Assembly (NCBI RefSeq): GCF_965638725.1 | Contig: NC_134951.1 | Coordinates: 78,433,068-78,497,067 of the forward strand | Source: Aptenodytes patagonicus | Taxonomy: Eukaryota > Chordata > Aves > Sphenisciformes > Spheniscidae | Length of the DNA: 64,000 bases | Direction of reading: 5' to 3' | Shown here: positions 40,905 to 53,830 of the stretch, one piece after another | Numbering within the stretch: the stretch's first letter is position 1 | Layout of the letters: each line of letters starts with the position of its first letter | Program-made: the position numbers and the translations under genes | Notes under the pieces: model-generated | Databases searched by the model: none | The model's input: the letters and a program-made list of their open reading frames with translations, nothing else | What the model was told of the DNA's origin: nothing

Positions 40905-43900
40905 GGTGTCACTTGAACCGAGAGCTGTTTTCTCTGTCAGCAGGCAGGGGTTGTTCTGCCATCAGTTTGCATTACTGAAGCTGATGGGAGAATATCATCT
41001 TATTATCAAATAGTTTAAAAGTTCATAGGTATTACAATTCAGAGAGATTGCAAACAATTTCTCATGAGTCCAATGTATTAGGAACAGAATAGTCTCTGAA
41101 TGTTACTTTAATTAAACAAATTACTTCACCAAAGGAGAAATGGGTTTATCAAGCACCTCAGAGTTAAAGCCAATACACATTTTGTACTGCATGTTCTATC
41201 ACAGCTGTTTTACTGGGTGATTCCCAGTTCCCCATTACAGCAGGATTACAAAGATCTCAGCTCAGGCAGGACAAGGGGAAGGTAAAAATAGTTTCTTGCA
41301 GAGAGAAAGCTGCTTGTTGGAGAGGACTTCTGCAAAGATTAGAAATAAAATTCTGCAAGTTATGCAAACGTCCAAGCTGACAGTATTGAGCTGATGGCAC
41401 AGCAAAGATTCTCTTTTAAATAGCACCGCGTGCAAAGAAATAACTAGAAAAAAATAAATATGAAGTGGCCTACTGATCTGACTTTTGTGGATGAGTATTA
41501 GGAATCCAGAGCCCCAAAGCAATGAAGGATGCTGCTTCTCTTGTGATAAAGACCCAGCAAATGTGACCATGATAGCAAATTATCTGTATTACAATGCGCT
41601 TCGTCAGCTACTAAGTACTTTTCATGGAAACCAATCTGATAAAATCATTACTATTGTCAAAGAAAAAAATCACCACAGCTAGATAAAGTCTTGTTGATGT
41701 AACCGAAAAGTTTGTAATTTTTTAGAGCACACAAAGTCATTGATCAAAATTACTTGTCCCTCTGTTTTAAAATGGCAGTTAATGCATTGTGTTAATACAT
41801 AAATATACACAAGAAATAATACTACATAACTCACGGTATCATTTGATCTTGCGCCTCTTGCTATCTAGTGTAGTTTGCTCATATTTATCTAGGCTTGGAA
41901 AAAAAGTACCAAGTGAAAGTACCAAGCACAAAGTACCAAGCATCTTTTACCCCATTTATGGTAATAACAGCTGATAATGTTCAATGCTGTGTGGGACTAG
42001 GGCCTACATTTTCCACAATTTTACACTTTGTTGTAATTTGTCTCCAAGGATCTAACCGGGCGTGCAATGCTGATCCCTCCAGCTCTGGTGTGCTGATTTC
42101 AATCGTTCTCTATATCCAGCCGGAAAGGGGAGAGCTTGTTTGTTTTACCGGCTTGTGCTCCCTGAGGCTGCGTCTCCTTGCCTTGAGACACATCCTCAAC
42201 ACGTCTGTCGTGGGGAAGGGCTGGGTACTCAGCTCTGTCACTGTGACCTTCCCCAGTGTGTCCTGGGTTATCTCCTGTCAACGAAGGCGAAGCACCACCT
42301 TATCAGTCTGCTTTTAGAGAGCTAACAGGGAATGCCTAGGGGCATTTTAAAAGTATATAAATAAGAATAAAACCCTACCATCGCTATTTAAAAATGAGAC
42401 TATGAAAACAGAAAAAAAAAATTAAGTTTGGGATGAAATCTTTATTCTGGTGCATTTGATCTCTGAGTTTTGAATGAAATGGCAAGAACCCTTTAGGCTG
42501 TTTAAATACTTCTTTGTATACTCAATTAAAAAGACTCAGAAAAATCTGAGTACTGGATGGCATCGATTTAAAACAATAAGCCAACCAGTATTACAATTCA
42601 AATTACTTTTCCTCTTTCGTAAGCAAACTAGGCCAGGAGGCATTTGCTAAGACTCTTGTTTTATGCTTACAGCGCCCACAGTTACCATCCCCATGTTGTC
42701 CTTCCTGGGGCAGAACGTGAGCCTTGTGGCAGCCTCACATGCTTTTTCGGCTCCCTTGAAGGAGGAACTGTGGGCACAAGGGCGTACACTTGTTATTGCA
42801 ATTGTTTAAGGCTGCTCTGGTCTCCAGGGAATCGCAGGAGATGTCTGCCTTCTTTCTCAGACAACTCTCTTGCTTGCAAGACTTGCAAAACGAAGCAAAT
42901 GGGATGCTGAAGGCTCCACTGGTTGTACAGGAATGGAAAGTCCCAGACATACCCATGAACTAGATTAAAGCTAAGTAAGCAGACTTTATTAGTACCGCTG
43001 CTGCAGACACAGTGCTCGAATCCAGAATTCCCAAGAGCAGAACAGATGCAAAGGAGAATATACTGATTTTTTTTGCACTAAACTGAAGTGAGATCATTAA
43101 TGTGCTGAAGTAAGTGGGAACACAGGACTAGAAGGGAGCTGTTACTTTCCAAAGCCCAATTTCTTGTTATTACATTAAAAAAAAAAAATTGCATGTTTAA
43201 GCTGATCATACTCCTTCCTAAAAGTATTCAGGATTTTCTGCCCATTCTTCTCCCAGCTTGTCCAGAAACCGTGGTCCTCTGACGACCAGATCAGTTTCCA
43301 GCCCAGATGCACTATCATGCTAGAGGTGATACAATCTTGTCAGCCGGGCCAAGGCGCTCTGACACTTCTAGATAATGTCTGACATAAGTAACCATGTCAT
43401 TTCCTAACGGGAGGAAAAAAATGGGCTTCACAGGCCGTTTTCCTCATTTTTTCAGAACAAAAATATAAGTCAAGATTCAAGCAAGTTTCAGGCTGGGTCC
43501 TGTTCCCAGTCAAGCCAAGGGGTGAGCTTTGCCAGAGGTTTCGATGGGAGCTGCTGTGGTAATTAAAATGTTTAAGATACATGCTTAAAAATAATTACTT
43601 TTATCTTGAATAATGCCAGCATGCTAATTTTTGAGGAAAACGTGTAGTTGTGCATGTGAAGAATTGCACACGTTCAGTGGCAGCCACCATGCTTGTGCCA
43701 AGAGGAACCCCGGCTAATCCAGCTCATGACTTCTTCGCCAAGCGGGTTAGTGATGTCCCACAGTCTGTAGATGAGCCATGTGGGAGGAAGAGTGAAAGGC
43801 AAAGCTGAGGCAGGTCACCATGTGCGCTTGGACAAGCTCCAGGGTTGACGTCGTAACTGGGGGGACAGTACAAAGCCTCCAAAAAGGTAACATTTCCTCA

Positions 43901-46900
43901 ACGCTCAGTGAATCTAAAGGGTTAAGATGAAAGAGGTTTTCTTTTCTGCCTAAATTAGGAAAGCAAAGAAACTTCTGAGATTCCCTGTTTCATGTGTATG
44001 TCTGTGTCCTGGAAGACCTGTACCAAATAAAGACAATGTAAACAATTGGACAAAAATAAATCATCTGTCTGAGGTAGAAGGAGCACATTGTAAGAGGGGG
44101 TGAAGGCAGCCTCCTGGAGCCAGCAGGTGGTTTTGGAATGAGTGTGTAGAGAGAGAAGAGCTTTTACTGCTGGTGGTGTAACAGGAAAAGGGCATGAAGC
44201 AGGTTATGATTAGACTGAGCGTGGAGACCTGCTGGGTAGAAATGCAATGATGGGATGTCGCAGGGAGATACTGAAGACGCGCACTCTCCATACTAGTTTT
44301 ACTGTGCTTTGAGGGCTCTGTCTGCACTGAAGTAAAGGAAAAAGTCACATGGCTTAGAGGTTTTTTCCTTCCCATCATTCTTCTCTTTTCGTTTTCCGAA
44401 TCTCTCAAGCCTTGTCTGGCACTTCAAGTGGTCACAAGAAGGAAATTAACATCTCAAGGGAGAGATGCAGAGCACATAGGTGATGAGAGAAAGGGCAGAG
44501 CAAAAAAAAAGATCAAGAAACAGGCATAAAGGAAGAAGAGAGGAAATTAAAAAAAAAGAGCTGTGGACATTGGAGTAATACGGAGGACAAAGGAAGCACA
44601 ACAGTCATTTTAGCGCTGTTTATTCTGTTCCTTTTGCTTGGTCCAATTCAATGCAGGGCTGAAAGTTTGAAGCCAATGCAATGGCAGAAATACTATTTTA
44701 AGTTCTGTTTGTTTTCAAATCAGCTGTCAAACAGGCGATTTGGCAACCCAGGCCTTTGCCTAGCCCCAGGAGGGCATCTCTGGCTTCTACATCCAGAGAT
44801 GTTGGATTGTGAAGTTATCCAAGAGTAGAAGGGACCAGGGCAGAGGCCCAAAAAGGAAATGCTTCCCCTCCTTTCCCCAGAAGTGTTTCCAAATCCTCAT
44901 CTGAGAGAAACAGCTTGGCTTTGGCATATGAGAAAGAAATGACCCTAGAAAGGAGGGGCCACCTATGCTTATTCCAGAAGGATTTTGACTCTTACGCAAC
45001 ATTTTGTATGGAACGAAAAGCTTTTCAAAGCACAAACACGTAATTCGCCTCATGGTGCTACAACAGGCATGTCCAAGAGCAATACATGGGGCTGATCTGC
45101 TTGCGATACAAGGGTGTATTTGAGATATGTAAGGCAAATATGAGTGTTGCCACTCTGGAAGATTGTGCCGGTTACTGCAGTCGGGGAGTGCTCTCGGCTG
45201 TGAATTAGGGCAGAGAATGTATCTCCTGTTGCATTAACATAAAGGCCTGTTCTTGGAAGCCAGAAGGTATCATTAGGCTTACCCAATCACATGTTTCCAC
45301 CAGGGAAGTCTGTTTCACCATTGACACAAGGGGATGAATGCTTGAAAAGCCTGGCCTTGTTTTGCCTGGCACGACATGACATGCCTTCAGGAAACCCACA
45401 CCTACAGTTTAATGATCGAGAAAGATTTGCATTTGCAATTATGGGACAGACAGTGCCACCCCCTCATCTGTGTCCTCCCAGCTGATGAAAATGTGAAGAC
45501 TGAAGCATTTAAGCCTTGATTGAATAAAGTACCTGAACACAGGCTTGAATTTAGGTGATGTGATTTAAGTCATGCGCTCACATCATGCTGAATTGAGCTT
45601 GCCTTTCAGGAGAGTTAGTGGTTTGTATACCATACAAAGCCTTTGTATTCAGAGGTTCCACCCTGATCCCATCCTCTGGTACACATACCAGCTTGCTTAA
45701 GTAGCTGAGAAGATGCAAGAAACCCCTGTAAAACTAGTTAGCTGGGATCAGGAAGCACCCTATAGCCTGGGGCTCATTCCCTGTTGTTGGGCTCACAAAT
45801 TCTGTACTGTAGTTTAACTCTGCCAAAACAGGATTAGTAGAATCACATGGAGACTATCACAGGTGACAGGAACAAAAAATGCATGTTTACAGGTCCCGGC
45901 CAGCATCCTCCCATATTGCCTCCTCTGTCACAGCGCAGGCATCAAACCGACGGTCATAATCCAAGAGACGCAGAGTCCAGTGACTTGTCTGCCACGTGAG
46001 GAATGAACTCCACTGCCTCGTTGTCCTGACGTGGTGCTGCGTGTGGCTCTCGGAGTAACTGGCCACTGTCTCCACGGCTCTCCTGGAGCTCCCCATCACG
46101 CACAGATCATTGCCAGCATATGGAGGAAGGAGAGGGTGAGTGCCATGACCTCCCTCATCATCACTGTGCAGGAGTATGACTGCTGGTAGACCCTTTAGCA
46201 CCAGCTTCATAAATTCATTCATCTGCACAGTCCCCGGCACCAAGGCAAGCCATGGCGGTAGCAGGCAGGGCATGTAGCGCACACCAAGGATGCCACGGCA
46301 GCTCTGCGCTGGTGCTGGACGTCTGTGCCTTGTCTGCAGGGCCAATGGGGCGCTGCTGGCCCAGAACAGTGGTGACCTGCCGGCGGCTGACCGCTTTGAG
46401 ACCATTTCCTTGCTCTGTGCTTTTGCAGTTCTGCTCCTCCCCTATTAATTCCAGTATATCATTTATTTGAAAAGGAGGGGGCAGCCTATCACCCCTCCGG
46501 TACCTGTTTCAGGACTCTGTCCTTGGAGTCACCTGGCAGCTCTGAAGGATGGCACTCGATCTCTACGCGGTGTCAAAAGACAGCTCTGCTTTTGGTCTTC
46601 AGCCATCACAATGTCTCCAAAACTTTCCAGTGAAAGAAAGAGATACAGTTCATCTAGTTATTTTACTAATCTCTTTACCTGCTTTTTTTCTTCTGACTAA
46701 TATGGTTTCTACACCATCAACTATATTCTAGTCTCTTACTGATTCTTTCTTTCCCCATCCCTGTCCCCAAAAAACCACCACCAGGAACTAAGCCTTTCTT
46801 CACCTGGGAGAGCAGTAAGTTTAATTTTGGCAAGATATGTGTATGTGTATAAATATTATGCATATTATATACTATACAGTCATCTGGAGTATTGGTACAT

Positions 46901-49900
46901 TCAGCCTGCCGAGGAGGTGCCGTCTAGCTCTGTGACTGACACCTCGTTATCTCCTTCATCAATCCATATTTGGAGGAGTACTGAGGAAATAGCTTTGCTG
47001 AGAATATATCTCAGATCAGAGTCTGATTTCTTTGTATCACAGCAGAACAGTCTGCATGACAACGTAGGTGGAGAAAACTCAATCTGTTATGGGTATTAAG
47101 TGTGCCTTGAGTCATGCGTGTAAACTGCGCCTGAATGAGAATGTATATTCCTATCAGTGGGAACGTGGGTGCATGCAAACCACAACAAGGTATTAAAAGA
47201 TTAGGCCCGGAACTGGGAGAAAAAAATATACGACAGTGAGGCAGAGAAACAGGACAGATGATACAGAGCTGCCAACCTTCGGGCTTTTTAACCTAAGTGC
47301 CTCATGAGCAGTTAAGTGCTTCCTTGCCAGGGCTATATGTGGTTTTTACTGGGACTGTGTTGGCTAGGGTAACCTGAACATTTCTGTGCTACCCTGGCTC
47401 TCCTCTGCACAGCCAGCTCAGCCCCACTCCATCCCACCACGGGTGCACAAGCAGACACGACTGCCCACCTGGGGCATGCCCTGAAGCCCTTCCTGCGGCT
47501 GGCTCCACTGTGGCCAGCAGCACGTATTGCATGGCCAAGAGCTACACAGAAATGCTGGTGGGTTGCTCACAGGGCAAGAAAAACCGTGTGTCCTTGACAT
47601 CAAAAGATAAAGGGAAAGCATGACAAGGAAGAAAAAACATAGTCCTAGGAAATGTGTTCAGCAGGAAATAGAGGCAGCAATAGTCCCTGGAGCATCTAAA
47701 TTTTCAGGAAAATATTTTTTATTAACAAAAGGCTGAGACTTCAAATGAGTCTGAACACATTTTAGTTGCTGGAAGTCCCTGTTAAGGGGAGGGAGAATGC
47801 AGTGGTGTCTCTAACCTCTCCACCTCAGAGGAAGAAGGAACCTGACGTTTTGATGCAGGAAGAAGTGGAATTCCTAAAAAATGCAGAACTTCAGTTTCTT
47901 TATCTCCAGCTGCAATTCACTTGGTTGTTGTTCACTACCTAATAATTTTGTGTTATCTCAACTCTGCAGAGCAAATGCTGTTACCAAACCAACCTATGAA
48001 TAGAAGAGGACAAGTCAATACTGTTTCTGGAAGCAAACTGATGACACAGGCAACATAGACGTTCACACTGAAGCTTTGGCAAGATGTATCACCACATCAC
48101 TGTGGGAGCTAGAAATCCCGACCTGGAGTCCTCAAGAGCAGCCTTTGTTCATGTGCAGGGGCTGAACTGTTACCTGGTTTACTAACCCTGATTTCCATGG
48201 CTTTGTGATGACTTACCACAGCTGAGCATCTTGTCTCATTTCTGTCGCAGGTATAAAGGAGAAAGTTGGAAAAGGTGCAAAAATAAAAAAAAGCCAAGAC
48301 CACTTGTTTTTACTGTAATAGAATCAAACTCTGTTCTTACTGTGTTAGTGAGGTTGAAGTAGTAGGTGAATTCCTTGTATTCTTAATATTTATATTACTA
48401 TGCTAGCTAACCTCACAGATTTGAAGTTATCCTCCCAGTGCTCCCATGTTACTCCCATTTTGCAGAGGAGGAATTTTGATGAACATGAGGAAGTTTGAGA
48501 CAAAGTAAACACAGGCCTCATGATTTCTACCCTCAGAATGATTGTTTTGTACTCTTGCTAAACTTTAAAAATATCCTTTTGCAGAAAATATAGTGGCTTT
48601 TTTTGATATTTTAGGATTCTAGATCCACTCCAGGTATGTACGCTTGATAGAAGAGACAGACAGTTCAGTGTTTTCATTCAGTGACCTTCCGGCTTTATGC
48701 AGTAAACCTACCGCATGAGCTTGTTTTGCACTTGTGTTCAAGCTGGATCACCTTGAAAAACACAAATTATCTCTGAGTCTATATTTTGTCTTTGAAAAGA
48801 GACTAGTATTAGAAGCAGTTTAAAAATAATAGAAAAACTTTACTCAAAGGAAAATGTTTGGCTACTTGAGACTCTTCATTTTAAAAATTCAACATTTGGG
48901 AAAAATCCTAAAGCAGAAAGAAGTATTTCCCTTCTGAAATGATGTTTTGAGGCACTGTGCTCTGGTTCATCTCTGTCAGTCAGGCTTCCAATCGGACAGC
49001 AAGAGAAAAGAGGATTGTATTACAAAGTCCTATTCCATGGTGCACTGAGGGAGGTTCAACCAATAAAAGAGAAATGAGACATGAGAAAACTGGGCTACAG
49101 CTTCCCTGCGGAACCACAATGTGATATCCACAACGAAATTTTGATTTTAAAATACTGAATTAATCCATGGACTTTTAGACCACTTTCACAGTTCAGATGG
49201 AAATTCCTTTATTAAATCCCAGCATCATATAGCAATACACAGCTCTTTCAGTCATGTCAATACAAAGCTCTTGTTGTTTACTGCTTATTATCTAATTACA
49301 TCCATACACAGTAGTTACATTTGCAAGTATGCCACTGGATGACTTGTAAAGGTGTTGTCCGAAGGAGTCACAGACCTATCCTGGCCGAGTCCAAAGAGTG
49401 TTCAGAAAAGGCTGTCAACAATTCCTATGTCATCTACCTTGATTTTTTGAAGTACTGGTGCCTCCATACAGCAGTTATCATCCTTTTAAATAATCTTCCA
49501 ATACAAGGGATCCTCTTGTATGTAGGAGCAGAGTTCAGGGAGATAGACGGACCACCAGACTTCAGCTGAAAAATCATGAGTGTTCAGTGAACCCAACCAA
49601 AGAGACTAAGGTTTCACAGTAATGAGCATCAAGGATTTTACTTAACCACCTATTCCTGCAGTGCAGAGAGCAAATAAAGAATAATGGCTAACTTCTGTGA
49701 TAGGTTGGAAATGCACGTAAATGATGAATATGTGATACAGAATAAAAATAAAAAGAGGGGTAAAAGAAAGAAGACAGGCAGATTAGTACAATCAGGAGTA
49801 AAGATTATTTCAGGGCAGTTTTTCTTACTAGGGCAGGCACTTCACGTAGCTTAGTCTGACCAGCAACTCTGTTTCAAGAAGGATTTGGACATCTGTTGAT

Positions 49901-52405
49901 TGGAACCTCCAGAAACAACACATGTTGACAGATAGAGCACCATGGTACCAGACCCTACTTTCAGTATCTTTATCAGTAATACAAAATGTCTTAGTCTATA
50001 TGAGGTAACTGGCTATCACCACACCTTCTTATCTCAACCTAAACAAAGTAAAAGCTAAGTTTACTGGCTACTTGGCACTCAAAATTCTTCTTCCAACCTT
50101 TTATCATGGAAAGCTCTGACTCATCTCTGTCATGTGCCTCTCATATTTTCTAATCCTGTAACTTCTGTTTTGCACAACTAAAGATAAAATGGTCTAAACT
50201 GCCTATACTAGTTAATCATATATGCCAAGTTATTACTTCCATTCTTATCCTATGCTCTTCCCAATGGTTTCCTGTATTGTCTTACATATATAAAATGGAA
50301 ATGTAGAATGAAAATACTGTTTTCTGTATTGTCTTACACTACATAGCAGTGGTGGCCCTACCACCAGCTGGTGGGGCTGCCAGCAGGCAGGTGCAGTGTA
50401 TTTTCTCTTCTGATGTGTGATGGCGCTGGGTTTGGTGCTAGCGTTTGTGCCATCGGTGACTGGCCCAAGAGGGAAATAAGACTCAGAATGATTTTAGCAA
50501 GGGTGGATTTCCACTGGGGACAGACCCCACTGTCCCCAAGGTAAGAGCTGCCACCTGCTACGCATGTTAGGACTAAAGGGTAGGTCTACAGACAGTTGAA
50601 GAGCCTCTGAAACCCAAGGATAGAGAAAACCTCCTCACATTCAGCGTGGCTGAAGATAGGAGCTGTCTGAATAAGCAGTGTTTTGTGAAGGACTCATGGT
50701 GATTTCTCATGAAGAGGGAGATAGGGAACAAAATGTTGGTGAGGCTTTGCAGGGGACTGACTGCTAATGACCAAAGACTCAGATAGGCGAAATGTAACCA
50801 AGAGCGGATCAGAGTACAGAAAGATGTGAGGCTGGTTTGTGAAGAAAGAAGACAGCTGCTCTGTACTTCATTAAGGTTCAGGTTCTCCCTCTCCATGACT
50901 TGGTGGGAGGCAGGCAGAGAGCAGGAACACATTTCTACTTGCAAAGGGCACTTCTAAACCGATAGGTATAGAAATATGTTATGGAGATTCTCTGAGAGAT
51001 GAACACTTGTGCGTTTTAGTAAAGATATGTATTCTCTTCCTTGCCCAGGAATACCTTTTCCATTCATTTTTTATAACTTTTAAAATTTTGTATTTTTTCC
51101 TTTCCCCCCAGAAAAACACAGAAAGATGGGCAATAGGAAACCCTGTTATTTTATATTAGTGTCCCCCAAGCTTACAGCATCACTAAGAGCTCCTCGCTTC
51201 CTGGTACTCTCCCTCCGCTCCCCACCCCTCTCTGATTTGGGAAACTCCCTGCAATTGCCCTCTGGCTGCTTCCTCACCAGCAGTGTGACAGGACACAGAG
51301 GTACGACCTCAAATCCAGAACATGACGTGTGCTGCACCCAGGCGGGTAAATGCAGCCACCTAGTATCGTATGAGTGCGTCCGTACAGCTTCTGTACCCAA
51401 ACTGGCCAATTTCCCCTCTGGTTGTGGGGTTGCACAAGTGGAGTCAGCCTGGAGTTGTCCTCCCCCCCTTGCCAGAAACGTGCCCGGGCGGCACACACCT
51501 CACCCTGGTGCTGCAGAGCTGGAGCTCTGCTCCTCCTGCCGTGTGGCATCACCCCTGAGTGCCGAGCCCTGGCATGCCACCCAGAGCTGTGCAGTTGGGA
51601 AAAAAGGAGGTGCGGCTCAAGCCAGGAGCAGGAACATCTCCAAATCCTCCCATGCTAGTCAGTCCATGAAGTTACATGTAAACAATTCCTCTAACCTGCC
51701 ACCAGTCTGGGCAACACAGTAATGGGCCAGACACTTCACTTTGCTTCCAGAGATTTCCAGAGCCCTCCACACCCTACTTGGGCCCATCTATCCCTAGCTT
51801 TCTATCCGCTATTAACTCCCCTTTTCTCATCAGCCATTTCAGAGCAGAACCTAAAATGCATGAATCGTCCAAAACCATCTCTGACAAAGAATAGAAAAGT
51901 AATCTGAAAATAGCTTTACCAAACTATTTTAAGGGCCTGTATGATCCCAACAGTAACCATAAACTGCCCATCTCTCACTAGCCGCCTTATTCTTACTTCA
52001 GATAAGGTTCTTCACAGAGTACACCTAGTTTTCAGGCCCTCTGCCACAGGCCCTAAATTCACTTTCATAAAGAACATGCAGCAGGTCTTAACCACCCAGA
52101 AAAAAATATGATTAATTCACCCCTACCAACTTTAGTTGTCAAAATCTTTCAGTAGGATTTCAGGATTAAGCAGTAATCCTTGCTTTTGGAGCCTGCTATC
52201 CCATACTGTTCTCATAAAAACACAGTCCTATGATTGCCATTAACAGGATTTTACAACTGGCCTTATAACAACTGAGCAGCCACCAAGGAGTCTTCATCCT
52301 AACCCTGATTCTGGACTTAGTCTTCTTAGTTTTTATCTTCTGTTTTCTTGAATACTAATTCCTACCATAACCTTACTTTTAACTATGAACAGGTGGTCCC
52401 TGATG
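40905..52405. other. Gene-poor intergenic region
   Basis: About 11.5 kb with no recognised gene, RNA gene or clear transposon. The longest frames (minus 45887-46405, 172 codons; plus 51126-51722, 198 codons) show no domain that I know, no splice context and no neighbouring exon. Short A/T-rich stretches are scattered throughout. Confidence 0.45.
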
Positions 52406-53013
52406 GCCTCTGTTACGACCCAGACTGGGTGACTCAGGGGGTCGTAGCAGTTTTGTGATTCCCTTGGGCTAAATTAAGGTGAAACGACACCAGGCGATCA
52501 ATTAAACGCTTTATTTATGGAACATGCAACTTAAACTTGGAAAGCGTAATACTAGGTGGCATGGATTCTATTGAGGCATTTATAAGAAGAAAAGGAAAGA
52601 GAGGAAAAGGAAAAAGAGAGAGAGAGAGAGAGAGAGAGATCACCACCCTTGGATCCCACGATGACGGACGTGGCAATCCTCCGGTGATGGGCGCGCGCAC
52701 GGCTCCTTGGAGTTGTGCCCTTTATAGCCTAGTCCCCGCCTCTCGGGGCGTTACGTAGCTCCTGATCCTTTGTGCAGGCGCCACTGGGGGGGTGGTCGTG
52801 AGCCCCTTCCTCAAATGAACTGTCTGACCTCTGGCCACACGTGGTGCGTCGTCCTGCCGGGCCCATCAGAACGTGGAACTGCGCGCCCTCCGGCACGCCC
52901 TCCGCGTCCTGAGTTGTCTGGCCTCTCCTTTAAGGTTTAACGCTGCTATGCAGACCGTGACTTGTTTTACCATGATGTTTGAGACATTAACTCTTTCAGT
53001 CTCTCACAGCCTC
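52406..53013 (-). mobile_element. Endogenous retrovirus solo LTR with 5-bp target-site duplication
   Basis: The LTR proper is 52411-53008 (598 bases), read on the minus strand. It begins TGTGAGAGAC and ends GGGTCGTAACA, so has TG...CA ends. It is flanked by a perfect 5-base duplication, GCCTC, at 52406-52410 and 53009-53013. A TATA box (CTATAAAGGG, TATAAA at 52721-52726) marks the end of U3. AATAAA at 52510-52515 marks the end of R. A (GA)n tract lies in the transcribed part. No internal retroviral sequence is present, so it is a solo LTR left by recombination between two LTRs. The 5-base duplication fits class I or ERVL-type elements better than 6-base alpha/ERVK types. Clean ends suggest a fairly young insertion. 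It looks whole as an LTR. Confidence 0.85.
52615..52639. repeat. (GA)n microsatellite inside the solo LTR
   Basis: About 12 AG units with an A/G-rich lead-in (52586-52614). It lies between the TATA box and the polyadenylation signal of the LTR, within its transcribed part. Confidence 0.85.
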
Positions 53014-53830
53014 AAAATTAGCTGGTGACATGTACTTTCACCTTGCTTTGCAGAAGCCAACAATAAACCCAGCTCTGACACCTGTTGCCTATAAAACACA
53101 ATCCACCAATTACCACCCTTTAGGGAACTGGGCATACACTAAGATGATGGCTGATACGAATAGGATAAAAGATGTCTAGCAAGTTCTGTGGTGGGTTTTG
53201 GGTTAGGGTAACCTCAATCCTAAGGTTTATCCTGAGCCTAACTCCTACTTTAACGGTACTCTCATACCACCTATTGAGAAGTAACCATAAGTCATTCTGG
53301 CTCTTCTGTGAGCCTTAATGGATCTTAAGACAGTTAGAATGCATGCATTTGTCCCCAGTGTGCTCCAGAGTCCTCTGTTTGCTCTCCATGGCACCCTAGA
53401 GCCCTCTGTTTGGGCTTTGGTCATCTTACAACCCCTCAGTTTTCCAGTGTGCCCCTCTATTGGCTGCCTGAGCCCAGGTCTTCAGTCCACACTCCTCTAA
53501 AACTTGAGCCCAACTCCTAACCTTTGTTTGAGCTGAATAATTATGGAATGAATTTCAGCTGGGAAGTGGTAATGACTGAATGACCATCAGGAAAAATTGC
53601 CTGAAAGTGCTGCCAAAGCTCATCCCTTAGGGGTTTTTGTCATGGCTCATGTAAGTATATAATTAGAAGATCTGACTCCCAGGTACAGAGAGGCTCTTTT
53701 ATATCCTGGCACCTGTATCAGCCACATAAACCCCTCTAATTTGGTTTATAAATCCTAGGTTGTTGAGTTTTGTTTAATGAATGAATTGTGAGTTCTTTTC
53801 AGGCTGCCTTCTGCTTCCAGGAATTTGAGA
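53014..53830. other. Spacer between the solo LTR and the CR1 element
   Basis: No gene was seen. A short imperfect direct repeat (AGAGTCCTCTGTTTG at 53367, AGAGCCCTCTGTTTG at 53398) and scattered CCTAA/TTAGGG-like words occur, too irregular to be a telomeric array. Confidence 0.4.

Noticed and set aside
45887-46405. 172-codon minus-strand open frame
   Set aside because: No recognisable domain, homologue, promoter or splice context; it could be a chance frame. Conservation in another bird would be needed to reconsider.
50573-50944. 123-codon minus-strand frame considered as a repeat or gene fragment
   Set aside because: No match to CR1 3' ends or any protein family that I know; no supporting structure.
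51126-51722. 198-codon plus-strand open frame
   Set aside because: Ser/Pro/Cys-rich with no known motif; overlapping frames of similar length exist on both strands, which is typical of non-coding sequence with few stops.
53200-53230. Telomere-like words (ggttaggg, cctaacc) near 52290 and 53200
   Set aside because: They are isolated and irregular, with no tandem TTAGGG array.
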